Below, piece after piece: positions 19,993 through 27,430 of a DNA stretch of 64,000 nt. The stretch lies in the NCBI RefSeq assembly GCF_900142925.1, contig NZ_FRCN01000002.1:310001-374000 (forward strand). The letters are read 5' to 3'. How positions within the stretch are numbered: the stretch's first letter is position 1; the number at the start of each line of letters is the position of its first letter. Source of the stretch: Chitinophaga sp. CF418. Lineage in GTDB: Bacteria; Bacteroidota; Bacteroidia; Chitinophagales; Chitinophagaceae. The position numbers were made by a program, and so were the translations under genes. A model generated the notes under the pieces. It saw only the letters and a program-made list of their open reading frames with translations, ran no database searches and was not told where the DNA came from.

Positions 19993-20027
19993 AAAAAAAG
20001 AGCGCAGTCTTTTGACTGTGCTTTTTT
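19993..20027 (+). terminator. Terminator of the NifU-like gene
   Basis: Stem GCGCAGTC / GACTGTGC (one G-U pair) with a 4-nt loop, preceded by seven A and followed by six T, about 30 nt after the stop. Confidence 0.85.
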
Positions 20028-20075
20028 ATTGTCCCTGGTATATCTTTAGCCCTTATTCGGAAACATTTTATACTT

Positions 20076-21749
20076 ATGAAAAAACACTCATTACTGTGGC
20101 TCACCCTGTTAATAACAGGTGGAATACAGGCACAATCCGGGAAGGAAAAGCCAGGGGCTGAAATTACCTACGGCTTCCGATACAATGGTAAAGACGTCCC
20201 TGACGGAAATCTCAGGCTGATCATCCAGGGAAACAAAGCCAGCTATCAGCCGCTGGATGTTGCCGCACAGAAAGAACGGCAGTTCCTCGACAACAAAGGA
20301 AAGGCTACCTACCAGATGATCACCAATAAAGATGGTGAGCTGCTGACATTCAAAAAAGCCTTCAGTGCTTATGACCAGCCGGAACTGCTGCCAGGGATCG
20401 ACACAGTGTTGGGTTACCCCTGTAAAAAAGCGAAAGTAAAGGTCCGCTCCAATAGTATTGAGATCTGGTATACCGATGCGCTGCCGCTGAAAGGGACGCC
20501 TGTACTGAACTTTGCTCCTGGCCTGGGCCTGATATTGAGAACATTGCGTAATGGTACCTCCGAATACATCGCAACAAAAGTGGACCTCCGGAATATTAAA
20601 GACGAAGAACTGAAATGGCCGGCTACTATGGGATCAATGGTAGACGATGCCACCTATCTGCGACAGGTTATCGAAAACAGGTTCACTACCCTGCCTATAT
20701 TCAACCAGGAACAGATAAGCTGGGGAAATAAATTCAACGACCCTACTGATGAGCAGGAGAATGTGACTTACCATTATGCCGGAGGAACCGTTATCCTGAG
20801 AAAGGTAAAGCTGCCGAAGACAACAGAAGTCACCTTGTTTGCAGAAGTTGCGGAATATTCCAACGGAGACTCCTACGACCGTACCGGTTCAGTATTTATG
20901 ATCCCTTTGGATAAGAAGAACTCCTTCCTGGACGGTTTAAAAAAGGGCGTAAAGGAACTGCCTGTTTATCATGAGAAATACCGCGGGGTAGTAGCGACAG
21001 ATAACTATCTGCCTACCATGGAGTTGATGCGCTTTTTCACCCCCTTCGGTATCAATTATTATAATGAAAAGGTAAAAATAAAAGGTTACCAGTGGGCTGA
21101 TTCTGCCGTGTACCGCCAGGATATTACTGAATTGCTGCCCCGCTTGCAGGGAGAAGTATGGTTGGGTATGTACATCGGCAACTATGATAAAGGTGGCCAT
21201 AAAGTAAGCCTCCGCCTGAAATACTACCCGGCTGACAGCGATCAGAAAGGTACAAAGGACGAACATTGGATAATGCCGGTCTTCAACACCACCAACCTGA
21301 TGGAAATGGCGGATCAGGAATATGGCACCATGTTCGGAAAAGACTCTCTGACCGTTACTGTGAATATCCCAGAAGGATTAAAGAACCTGCGCTTGCGCTA
21401 CACCACTACCGGCCATGGTGGCTGGGGAGGTGGAGATGAGTTCAACAAGAAGCTGAATGAGATCTTCATAGATGGCAAAAGAGTATATCATTTTATTCCG
21501 TGGCGTACCGATTGCGGCAACTTCCGTTTGTCAAATCCGGCTACCGCCAATTTCGTTAATGGTCTGGCTTCCTCTGATCTGAGCAGGTCCAACTGGTGCC
21601 CTGGTGGTGTGACAGAACCGATCACCATTCCCCTACCCGATCTGACACCCGGAGAGCATACCTTTAAAGTAGCGATCCCACTGGGAGCGCGCGAGGGTAA
21701 TAGTTTCAGCGCCTGGAACGTTTCCGGTTGTTTATTAGGAGAAAAATAA
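20076..21749 (+). CDS. Secreted GLPGLI domain fused to PNGase F-like amidase
   Basis: A 557-aa secreted protein with a signal peptide (MKKHSLLWLTLLITGGIQAQ). Residues 22-175 form a GLPGLI-family domain: GYPCKKA at 113-119, WYTDALP at 131-137 and the naming motif as PGLGLIL at 148-154. Residues about 225-555 resemble peptide-N-glycosidase F, which cuts N-glycans from asparagine. From memory of the PNGase F sequence, catalytic Asp60 (WDRYA) matches Asp268 (YDRTG) and Glu206 (CAEWC) matches Glu455 (GGDEF). The WCPGG near the end is also shared. The residue equal to Glu118 is not obvious. pnuC follows after 18 nt, though function gives no link. Export to the periplasm or surface is expected. Confidence 0.82.
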   Translation: MKKHSLLWLTLLITGGIQAQSGKEKPGAEITYGFRYNGKDVPDGNLRLIIQGNKASYQPLDVAAQKERQFLDNKGKATYQMITNKDGELLTFKKAFSAYDQPELLPGIDTVLGYPCKKAKVKVRSNSIEIWYTDALPLKGTPVLNFAPGLGLILRTLRNGTSEYIATKVDLRNIKDEELKWPATMGSMVDDATYLRQVIENRFTTLPIFNQEQISWGNKFNDPTDEQENVTYHYAGGTVILRKVKLPKTTEVTLFAEVAEYSNGDSYDRTGSVFMIPLDKKNSFLDGLKKGVKELPVYHEKYRGVVATDNYLPTMELMRFFTPFGINYYNEKVKIKGYQWADSAVYRQDITELLPRLQGEVWLGMYIGNYDKGGHKVSLRLKYYPADSDQKGTKDEHWIMPVFNTTNLMEMADQEYGTMFGKDSLTVTVNIPEGLKNLRLRYTTTGHGGWGGGDEFNKKLNEIFIDGKRVYHFIPWRTDCGNFRLSNPATANFVNGLASSDLSRSNWCPGGVTEPITIPLPDLTPGEHTFKVAIPLGAREGNSFSAWNVSGCLLGEK

Positions 21750-21767
21750 GGAGTATAACTTTAGGAC

Positions 21768-22403
21768 ATGAATTTTGACGCACTATATCAGGGATTACAG
21801 GAAGGAATGCGGGCAATGAGCTGGCTGGAAATAGTGGCCGCCCTGTTTGGCGCCATCAGTGTCATTTGCAGTAAGCAGAACAGCATATGGCTGTACCCGA
21901 CGGGATTGGTGAGCACCGGCATCTACGCGTATCTCCTGTCCAGGGAGCAGTTCCGCCTATATGCAGAAGCGACATTGAATGTTTACTATTTCGTCATGAG
22001 CGTATATGGCTGGTATCACTGGGCAAAGAAAGGCGACAGCGAACCGGAAACGCCGGTGGAATGGGCCAGTCGTCGGGAATGGATTGTGACAGCGCTGATA
22101 ACCGTGATAGGCTGGGGCCTTTTTGCATATCTGCTTAGTAACTATTCCAACTCTGACGTTCCTTTGATAGATGCGTTTGTTTCTGCTACGGCCTGCGGCG
22201 GTATGTGGCTGCTGGCAAAGCGAAAGATAGAGAACTGGCTGGTACTCAATGTATCTAACCTGGTGGCTATCCCCTTATTGTTCCACAAACATTTATTGCC
22301 TACGGCAGTATTGACAATATTCCTGTTCATTGTTGCAGTGTTGGGCTATTTCAGCTGGAGAAAGATCTGGCGGGAACACCACACCACAGGAATGGCAAAG
22401 TAA
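21768..22403 (+). CDS. pnuC: Nicotinamide riboside transporter PnuC
   Basis: A 211-aa integral membrane protein with about seven spans, fitting the PnuC/NMN-transporter family (SWLEIVAALFGAISVICSK, LYAEATLNVYYFVMSVYGW, ATACGGMWLLAKR, each a typical span). It imports nicotinamide riboside by facilitated diffusion, and phosphorylation inside the cell traps it. The next gene, 9 nt downstream, is a NadR-type ribosylnicotinamide kinase, which makes this a complete salvage pair. A TAACTTTA box ends 4 nt before the ATG. Confidence 0.93.
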   Translation: MNFDALYQGLQEGMRAMSWLEIVAALFGAISVICSKQNSIWLYPTGLVSTGIYAYLLSREQFRLYAEATLNVYYFVMSVYGWYHWAKKGDSEPETPVEWASRREWIVTALITVIGWGLFAYLLSNYSNSDVPLIDAFVSATACGGMWLLAKRKIENWLVLNVSNLVAIPLLFHKHLLPTAVLTIFLFIVAVLGYFSWRKIWREHHTTGMAK

Positions 22404-22412
22404 TTATAGTAT

Positions 22413-22934
22413 ATGTTGAAAGTAGTTGTTATAGGGCCGGAGTCTACCGGAAAGAGTACATTAAGTGAGCAGCTGGCGACACATTATCAAACGGTATGGG
22501 TGCCGGAGTATGCGCGTCAGTACCTGGAAGAGTTACCCCGGTCCTATGAACAACACGACCTGCTCACCATAGCAGAAGGACAGCTGGCGCTGGAAGATAA
22601 TCTGGCGGCACAGGCCAACAAGCTGCTGATCTGCGATACAGACCTGCATGTCATCAAAGTCTGGAGTGAGCATAAGTACGGCGCCTGTGATCCCCGGATA
22701 CTGGAGCAGATAGCTACCCGTCCCTACGATCTGTACCTGTTAACCTATATTGATATTCCCTGGGAGGAAGATCCGCAGCGGGAATACCCCGACCCTGCCA
22801 TGCGGGAGTATTTTTACACTATCTATAGAGATCTCGTTGCCGCATCAGGTGTACCCTGGGTAGAGATCAAAGGAAGTTTTGAAGAAAGGAAATCGTTGGC
22901 TGTAACTACTGTGGATAAACTGCTGAGGAAATAA
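22413..22934 (+). CDS. NadR-type nucleoside kinase (ribosylnicotinamide kinase domain)
   Basis: A 173-aa P-loop protein with Walker A GPESTGKST at 8-16, then the NadR-kinase features VPEYARQYLEEL and LLICDTDLHVIKVW. It matches the C-terminal kinase domain of NadR and lacks the adenylyltransferase and DNA-binding domains of the enterobacterial protein. Predicted role: phosphorylate the nicotinamide riboside brought in by PnuC to NMN. Cotranscribed with pnuC. It converges on mtgA 12 nt away. Confidence 0.88.
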   Translation: MLKVVVIGPESTGKSTLSEQLATHYQTVWVPEYARQYLEELPRSYEQHDLLTIAEGQLALEDNLAAQANKLLICDTDLHVIKVWSEHKYGACDPRILEQIATRPYDLYLLTYIDIPWEEDPQREYPDPAMREYFYTIYRDLVAASGVPWVEIKGSFEERKSLAVTTVDKLLRK

Positions 22935-22946
22935 TAAATGCTCATA

Positions 22947-23660
22947 CTATTTACTGCTGACCAGTTCAGCTATATCCGGGTCCGGAGCAATAAACCGCAT
23001 CTGCTGTAATATCTTTCGCTGGCGATAAGAAGTAATACGTGCCGGAGGATTTACTGTATATTTTATTGGATTCGGAAGGCAGGCAGCGATCATGGCGGCC
23101 TGTTCACGATTCAGGCTGGCCGCACCTTTATGGTAATATTGCTGTGATGCAGCTTCCACGCCAAAAATACCATCACCTGTCTGTGCCACATTCAGATACA
23201 TTTCGAGGATCCTCTCCTTCCCCCATATCTTTTCAATCATAAAAGTAAAATAGACCTCCAGTCCTTTGCGCACCCAGCTACGTCCCTGCCAGAGGAACAC
23301 ATTTTTTGCTACCTGCTGACTGATTGTGCTGGCTCCCCGGATCTTTTTACTTTTCTGGTTATGCTTCATGGCCTTCTCGATGGACTTAAAATCAAATCCA
23401 TTATGATCTGGAAAGAGCTGGTCCTCACTGGCCAGTACCGCCAGCTTGGCATGTTGGGAGATCTCATCATAGTCAGCCCAGGTCTTATGGAAGTGTTTAT
23501 CTGTTCCGATGAGGCTAAACCAGGAGGATATCATGGTAAGGGTGATCGGCGGATTGACCCATTTTAATATTATAATGTAAACGAATTGAGCAATGAATAG
23601 AATGAGTGCAATCTTTTTCAGCCTTCTCCAGGTTCTCGGAACAATCCCTTTTAAGTTCAT
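22947..23660 (-). CDS. mtgA: Monofunctional peptidoglycan glycosyltransferase
   Basis: A 237-aa GT51 enzyme that polymerises lipid II into glycan strands at the outer face of the inner membrane. One N-terminal anchor (about 15-34) precedes the GT51 domain. Motif 1 contains the catalytic Glu in ASEDQLFPDHNGFD, motif 2 is RGASTISQQVAKNVFLW, motif 3 is RKGLEVYFTFMIEKIWGKERILEMYLN (given here in two parts: RKGLEVYFTFMIEKIW and GKERILEMYLN). There is no transpeptidase domain. Length is normal for MtgA. Confidence 0.94.
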   Translation of the reverse strand: MNLKGIVPRTWRRLKKIALILFIAQFVYIIILKWVNPPITLTMISSWFSLIGTDKHFHKTWADYDEISQHAKLAVLASEDQLFPDHNGFDFKSIEKAMKHNQKSKKIRGASTISQQVAKNVFLWQGRSWVRKGLEVYFTFMIEKIWGKERILEMYLNVAQTGDGIFGVEAASQQYYHKGAASLNREQAAMIAACLPNPIKYTVNPPARITSYRQRKILQQMRFIAPDPDIAELVSSK

Positions 23661-23759
23661 CCAGATCTGTTTTGCAAATTGGCTGGAAAGATAGTAAGAT
23701 TATTTAATGTGGAAAATGTGTTGGCCTGGAAATTGGGACAGCTTCCCGGTGTACTTTCG

Positions 23760-23767
23760 TAAATTTG
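23760..23767 (+). promoter_or_regulatory. -7 box immediately before the YrdC/Sua5 gene
   Basis: TAAATTTG matches TAnnTTTG and ends only 4 nt before the ATG at 23772, which would place the transcription start at or next to the start codon. Confidence 0.45.
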
Positions 23768-23771
23768 TAAT

Positions 23772-24389
23772 ATGCTCTTAACCTTACATCCGGACAATCC
23801 GAACCCCCGTCATTTAAAAACGATCGTAGAATGTTTGAAAGACGGTGGTGTGATCATCTATCCTACCGATACCGTATATGGTATGGGCTGTGATATCAGT
23901 CAGCATAAGGCTGTGGAAAGGATCTGCCAGATCAAACATATTAACCCGGTTAAAGCACAGTTCTCCTTTATCTGTTATGACCTGAGCCACTTGTCAGACT
24001 ATGCAAAGAGTGTGGATACACCAACATTCCGTATGCTGAAAAAGGCATTGCCTGGCCCTTATACATTCATTCTGCCGGCCAGCCGGGCGGTGCCGCGTAT
24101 GTTAAAGGCCAAGAAGGATACTGTCGGTATCCGTGTGCCGGATAATAATATATGCAGGGCCATCGTGAAAGAATTGGGAAATCCTGTAATGAGTACTTCT
24201 CTTCCGATAGATGAATATGTGGAAGAATACACGGACCCGGAGATTATTCATGAGAAGTTTGGTAAAATTGTGGATATCGTAGTGGATGGTGGAATAGGTG
24301 GGTTGACCTTCTCTACGGTTGTAGACTGCACAGGTGATGAGCCGGAACTGATCAGGGAAGGTGCGGGTAGCTGGGAGGCGTTGGTATAA
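23772..24389 (+). CDS. YrdC/Sua5-type L-threonylcarbamoyladenylate synthase family protein
   Basis: A 205-aa protein of the YrdC/YciO/Sua5 family, which in TsaC/Sua5 makes threonylcarbamoyl-AMP for the t6A modification of ANN-decoding tRNAs. The nucleotide-binding start is clear (GGVIIYPTDTVYGMGCD), followed by KALPGPYTFILPAS, TVGIRVPD and NPVMSTSLP. It has no C-terminal Sua5 domain, so it is of TsaC/YciO size. YciO proteins have weak or uncertain t6A activity, so the exact role is not settled. Confidence 0.86.
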   Translation: MLLTLHPDNPNPRHLKTIVECLKDGGVIIYPTDTVYGMGCDISQHKAVERICQIKHINPVKAQFSFICYDLSHLSDYAKSVDTPTFRMLKKALPGPYTFILPASRAVPRMLKAKKDTVGIRVPDNNICRAIVKELGNPVMSTSLPIDEYVEEYTDPEIIHEKFGKIVDIVVDGGIGGLTFSTVVDCTGDEPELIREGAGSWEALV

Positions 24390-24400
24390 ATGCGTTGATT

Positions 24401-24748
24401 ATGAAGAAACTATTGTCCATAGCGGGATTGCTTACATTTACTTGCCTGTCGCATCTATCTGCACAGAGCAGGCTTGCAGTGGCGCCGCTTTATCCTTTGA
24501 CGAAGTCAAGTAAGTTATTGATGTTCTCACAAAAAGAGGTTGCTTCGCCTGCTTATTTGTCTTCTTTTTTCGTCATGGATAATAAAGGGGTAGTTAGGGT
24601 GAAATCACCTCTTGCACCGAATGATTACTATCAGCAACATTTTGGTTTTTTCTGTAAAAAGGAGTGGAATTGGGAGAAGCAGACGCAGTTGCCGGTGAAG
24701 GTGAGATTGGGGAGTTACCAGGAGGCGCAGCGGCTGGAAGGTAAGTGA
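24401..24748 (+). CDS. Small secreted protein of unknown function
   Basis: A 115-aa protein. The ATG at 24401 is chosen over the upstream in-frame TTG at 24395 because it opens the signal peptide (MKKLLSIAGLLTFTCLSHLSAQ). The mature part (about 93 residues) includes SSFFVMDNKGVVRVKSPL and QQHFGFFCKKEWNWEKQTQL, and ends in a charged tail. It lies 11 nt after the YrdC-like stop and is probably cotranscribed. No family is recognised. Small proteins with this pattern, often with one Cys, are common in this phylum. Confidence 0.72.
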   Translation: MKKLLSIAGLLTFTCLSHLSAQSRLAVAPLYPLTKSSKLLMFSQKEVASPAYLSSFFVMDNKGVVRVKSPLAPNDYYQQHFGFFCKKEWNWEKQTQLPVKVRLGSYQEAQRLEGK

Positions 24749-25009
24749 TGTTTTGCATACTTCTTCCTATGAAAGATTTTGTAGTATTGAGTTTTATTGA
24801 TTATTGATGACTATGTCAACTAAATTAATTGATTTTGTCAATTAAATCTTTAAGCCGGAAACCTCTTCTTTTTTAGCATAAATACTCCAAATTTTATTGT
24901 TTACAGATGATGCTTTTTATGTGGCTCCTTGGGTACTAAAACAGGATGAAATGCATCATGTGAAATAGAGATATTTGACTTTGTCAATAATGGTTTTTTG
25001 TTGTTTTGG

Positions 25010-25195
25010 AGGTGGGGATACGACGGGTTTTCAGGTGGGAATCACTCGCTGTAGTTGTTTGAAGCCAGCCGATGCGCTTGACAGGAGTTGGATAGATATC
25101 CCAAAGCCCAAAACGACATCCCATGCTCCATCCTCCACAGCTTCAAAGAACTACAGCCAGTGATCCCAGCCTGAAACCGACGCAGTATCCTCAAC
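25010..25195. repeat. Imperfect long inverted repeat (MITE-like or structured RNA)
   Basis: The best-matching arms are about 25028-25064 and 25141-25177, with roughly 31 of 37 positions complementary, and weaker complementarity continues outward to about 25010 and 25195. The shared core reads CTGTAGTT then TTTGAAGC. The middle of about 75 nt pairs poorly. Confidence 0.6.
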
Positions 25196-25303
25196 CCAAG
25201 TGAATTGCCTGCTTAAACCTGAAAGGACCTCTTGAAACAGAAGCCGTGCTTGATGATAAAACATACTTCATAATAAAAAAAGAAACACCTTATGGCTGAA
25301 AAT

Positions 25304-25332
25304 AAAAACGGCTGCCTCAAACGAGACAGCCG
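25304..25332 (-). terminator. Terminator of the C1 peptidase gene
   Basis: On the minus strand, CGGCTGTCTC pairs with GAGGCAGCCG (one G-U) around a 4-nt loop, followed by five T. Confidence 0.85.
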
Positions 25333-25353
25333 CCACTATAAAAAGAAAGATAA

Positions 25354-26496
25354 TTAAGACTGTTTGATCCCTAACTTCTTCGCAATATCTGCCGGAATTG
25401 CTTTTTTGTTCAGCATAATGCTGGTCGTCTTGTAAGCAAAGAATGGTTCTGAAGCGTAGAAATAGCCACTTCCAGGATTAGTCGTTCCCCAGGAATTCTT
25501 CACACGGAAGAAAACTTTTCCGTTCTGGTCTTTCGCGATACCAACGATGTGCATACCGTGGTCGTCCTGTGTTTCGTAATTATCAAAAGCCTGCTGACGA
25601 ACCTCCGGAGTGATGGTTAATTCCTTTACAGGTTCTGTAAATGCTTTACCCAGTTGCTCGGGAGTAAGGCCTGCTACGTCAGGAACGATAGCCAGACCCT
25701 GTGCGAAGTTGAAGCCTTTTTCACTTACGTCAGAAGCCCAGGCAACAGTGTAACCGTTCTGGATGGCATTTTCTGTGATGGTGGTCAGGTCACTCAGGGG
25801 AACATTGTACATTTTATCCCAATTCCAGTTGTCGGGAACTTCCAGCACAAACTGTTGATAGTAAGGATGGTGTGTGAACGAGGTGATAAATACATAATCA
25901 TCCGCATCCAGTCCCAGTTCCTTAGCAAAAGTTTTGGGAGTATAACTCTTACCATTATACTCAAACTTCTCAGGCGCATCTCCGATGTAGGCATTCAAGA
26001 TACCATCAAAGGCCTTGCTCCAGTTAGGGTTGATGGTAGCTTCGGTAGCGCCGATCTTCTTCACCATACCATCCAGGATGGAGGTCATTTCGGCGTGGTT
26101 GTAAGTTTTTACACGATTGCCATCGTATACATTTTGAGGTACAAGACCATATTCGCGGAGGCAGAGCAGGTCGTCGGGGAATCCACCGCCCTCACCGAAA
26201 TTGGCTTTACCATGCATGCGGACATAGTTGGATGCCTTCAGGGGATACATTTTTCTCACTACATACATCTCACTGAGGTTAATATTCTTGCCTTTTCCGA
26301 TGCGAAGAGCTTCTGCCTGGAAAAAGGAAAGTCCCGAGAAGGACCAGCATGTACCGGTATTGCCTTGGTTTTCTACATCACCTGCATCGAGGTTCTTAAT
26401 AACAGTGAACTTATAGTTACTGCCTTCCTTGTTGGTTGTTTGTGCGATAGCCGCTGTGGAAAAAAAAGCGGCAAGGCATAGCGCCCATGTCTTCAT
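25354..26496 (-). CDS. Secreted papain-fold (C1) peptidase, bleomycin hydrolase/aminopeptidase C type
   Basis: A 380-aa cysteine peptidase with a signal peptide (MKTWALCLAAFFSTAAIAQ). The catalytic Cys50 lies in NTGTCWSFSG. The His is in DDHGMHIVG near 330, and the Asn is in VKNSWGTTNPGSG. The sequence after the catalytic Cys (LSEMYVVRKMYPLKASNYVR) is that of the bleomycin hydrolase/PepC clade rather than of plant papains. The cytosolic enzymes of this clade are hexameric aminopeptidases, but the Sec signal points to a periplasmic or secreted form, as is usual in this phylum. The gene is alone in its unit, with its own terminator. Confidence 0.9.
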   Translation of the reverse strand: MKTWALCLAAFFSTAAIAQTTNKEGSNYKFTVIKNLDAGDVENQGNTGTCWSFSGLSFFQAEALRIGKGKNINLSEMYVVRKMYPLKASNYVRMHGKANFGEGGGFPDDLLCLREYGLVPQNVYDGNRVKTYNHAEMTSILDGMVKKIGATEATINPNWSKAFDGILNAYIGDAPEKFEYNGKSYTPKTFAKELGLDADDYVFITSFTHHPYYQQFVLEVPDNWNWDKMYNVPLSDLTTITENAIQNGYTVAWASDVSEKGFNFAQGLAIVPDVAGLTPEQLGKAFTEPVKELTITPEVRQQAFDNYETQDDHGMHIVGIAKDQNGKVFFRVKNSWGTTNPGSGYFYASEPFFAYKTTSIMLNKKAIPADIAKKLGIKQS

Positions 26497-26666
26497 TGTA
26501 ATGATGTTTTGCTGATATTTTTTAAAAGATAAATGACCGAATCTAAGTTAAAAGAGTCATTCTTAATGGACAAAGAATGATGAGTGGGAGTTGCAATAGA
26601 TTGCAGGCTGCCGTTAAAACAATCTTCCGGCCGCACAGCAATCAGGGTTCCATATACAAGGGATAA

Positions 26667-27188
26667 TCACTTGACACTGAGGCCAATATATTCCTCCCGG
26701 GATATCTCCCACCTCCACAGTTGTTCGGGAGCCTCCCCTACGAAGTGCATCCCCGATTTCTGGAGCACTTTCACGGCTGCATTATATTCCTCTTCTGTGT
26801 GGGCTATCACTCTGTTTACATAGGAATGGTTGAATGCAAAGCGGACCAGTGCCTGGGTCAGCTCCGTACCATAGCCTTGCTCACGGTAAGAAGAGGATAT
26901 TTCATACCCTATTTCTACATTACCTTCCCGGTCGGGGCGGCCTTTAAAACCACCCGCACCCATGAGGCATTTGTCTTCCTGGTGTATCACCAGGTAAAAG
27001 AACCAGCCTAACATAGAGGGGTCATTACGAAGTTTGTCGTATGCTACAAGTATCACTTCCGGAAATTCTGTCCAGGATTCGGGGATATGGATGTCGAGCA
27101 GTTCACCCAATACCTCTTCTCCCTGTAACAGTGCTTCGAAATACTGCAGGGTACATGGTAACAATTGAAGACGAGGTGTCAGGATCAT
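26667..27188 (-). CDS. GNAT-family N-acetyltransferase
   Basis: A 173-aa GNAT protein. Acetyl-CoA is bound at the loop EQGYGTELTQALVRFAFNH (about 105-123), after the strand GNVEIGYEISSSYR, and the second core motif is AAVKVLQKSGMHFVGEA. This fits the RimJ/RimL-like group that acetylates N-termini or small molecules. The substrate cannot be told from sequence. A single gene, no operon partner. Confidence 0.85.
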   Translation of the reverse strand: MILTPRLQLLPCTLQYFEALLQGEEVLGELLDIHIPESWTEFPEVILVAYDKLRNDPSMLGWFFYLVIHQEDKCLMGAGGFKGRPDREGNVEIGYEISSSYREQGYGTELTQALVRFAFNHSYVNRVIAHTEEEYNAAVKVLQKSGMHFVGEAPEQLWRWEISREEYIGLSVK

Positions 27189-27354
27189 GGGCGAAAACTA
27201 GTAAACGATTTTGGAAAACACAATAGGCAGAACACGGGAAAAAACACTATTTATCAGCAGGAAATACAGTAGCTGCAATGGTACTGCGGGGGTGATTTAA
27301 TATGAACGCTTCAGAAGAACATAGTACCAGGAATATAAATGATCAGAAACCAGG

Positions 27355-27405
27355 AACCAGGAACTGAAAACGCAATGATGGTGGCTTGCGTATTAGTTCC
27401 TGGTT
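27355..27405. repeat. Hairpin with repeated CCAGGAA words downstream of polA
   Basis: The left arm (27355-27375, beginning AACCAGGAACT) pairs with the right arm (27386-27405, ending AGTTCCTGGTT) nearly perfectly across an 10-nt loop. Two more CCAGGAA copies lie at about 27327 and 27350. No T tract follows on the minus strand, so polA termination here is uncertain. Confidence 0.55.
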
Positions 27406-27430
27406 CTTAATTATTTAAGGCTTAATGGCT

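Larger units (their letters stand above)
24749..25353. other. Gene-free interval with a long imperfect inverted repeat
   Basis: About 600 bases. The first 250 are A+T-rich, with repeated TTTGTCAAT-type words (24800-24990). From about 25010 to 25195 two halves are imperfect inverted copies of each other. The terminator of the C1 peptidase gene is at the right end. No ORF with family likeness was found. Confidence 0.65.

Noticed and set aside
24800..24990. The repeated TTTGTCAAT-like words before the inverted repeat
   Set aside because: They are A+T-rich, short and irregular; not enough structure to call a repeat array.
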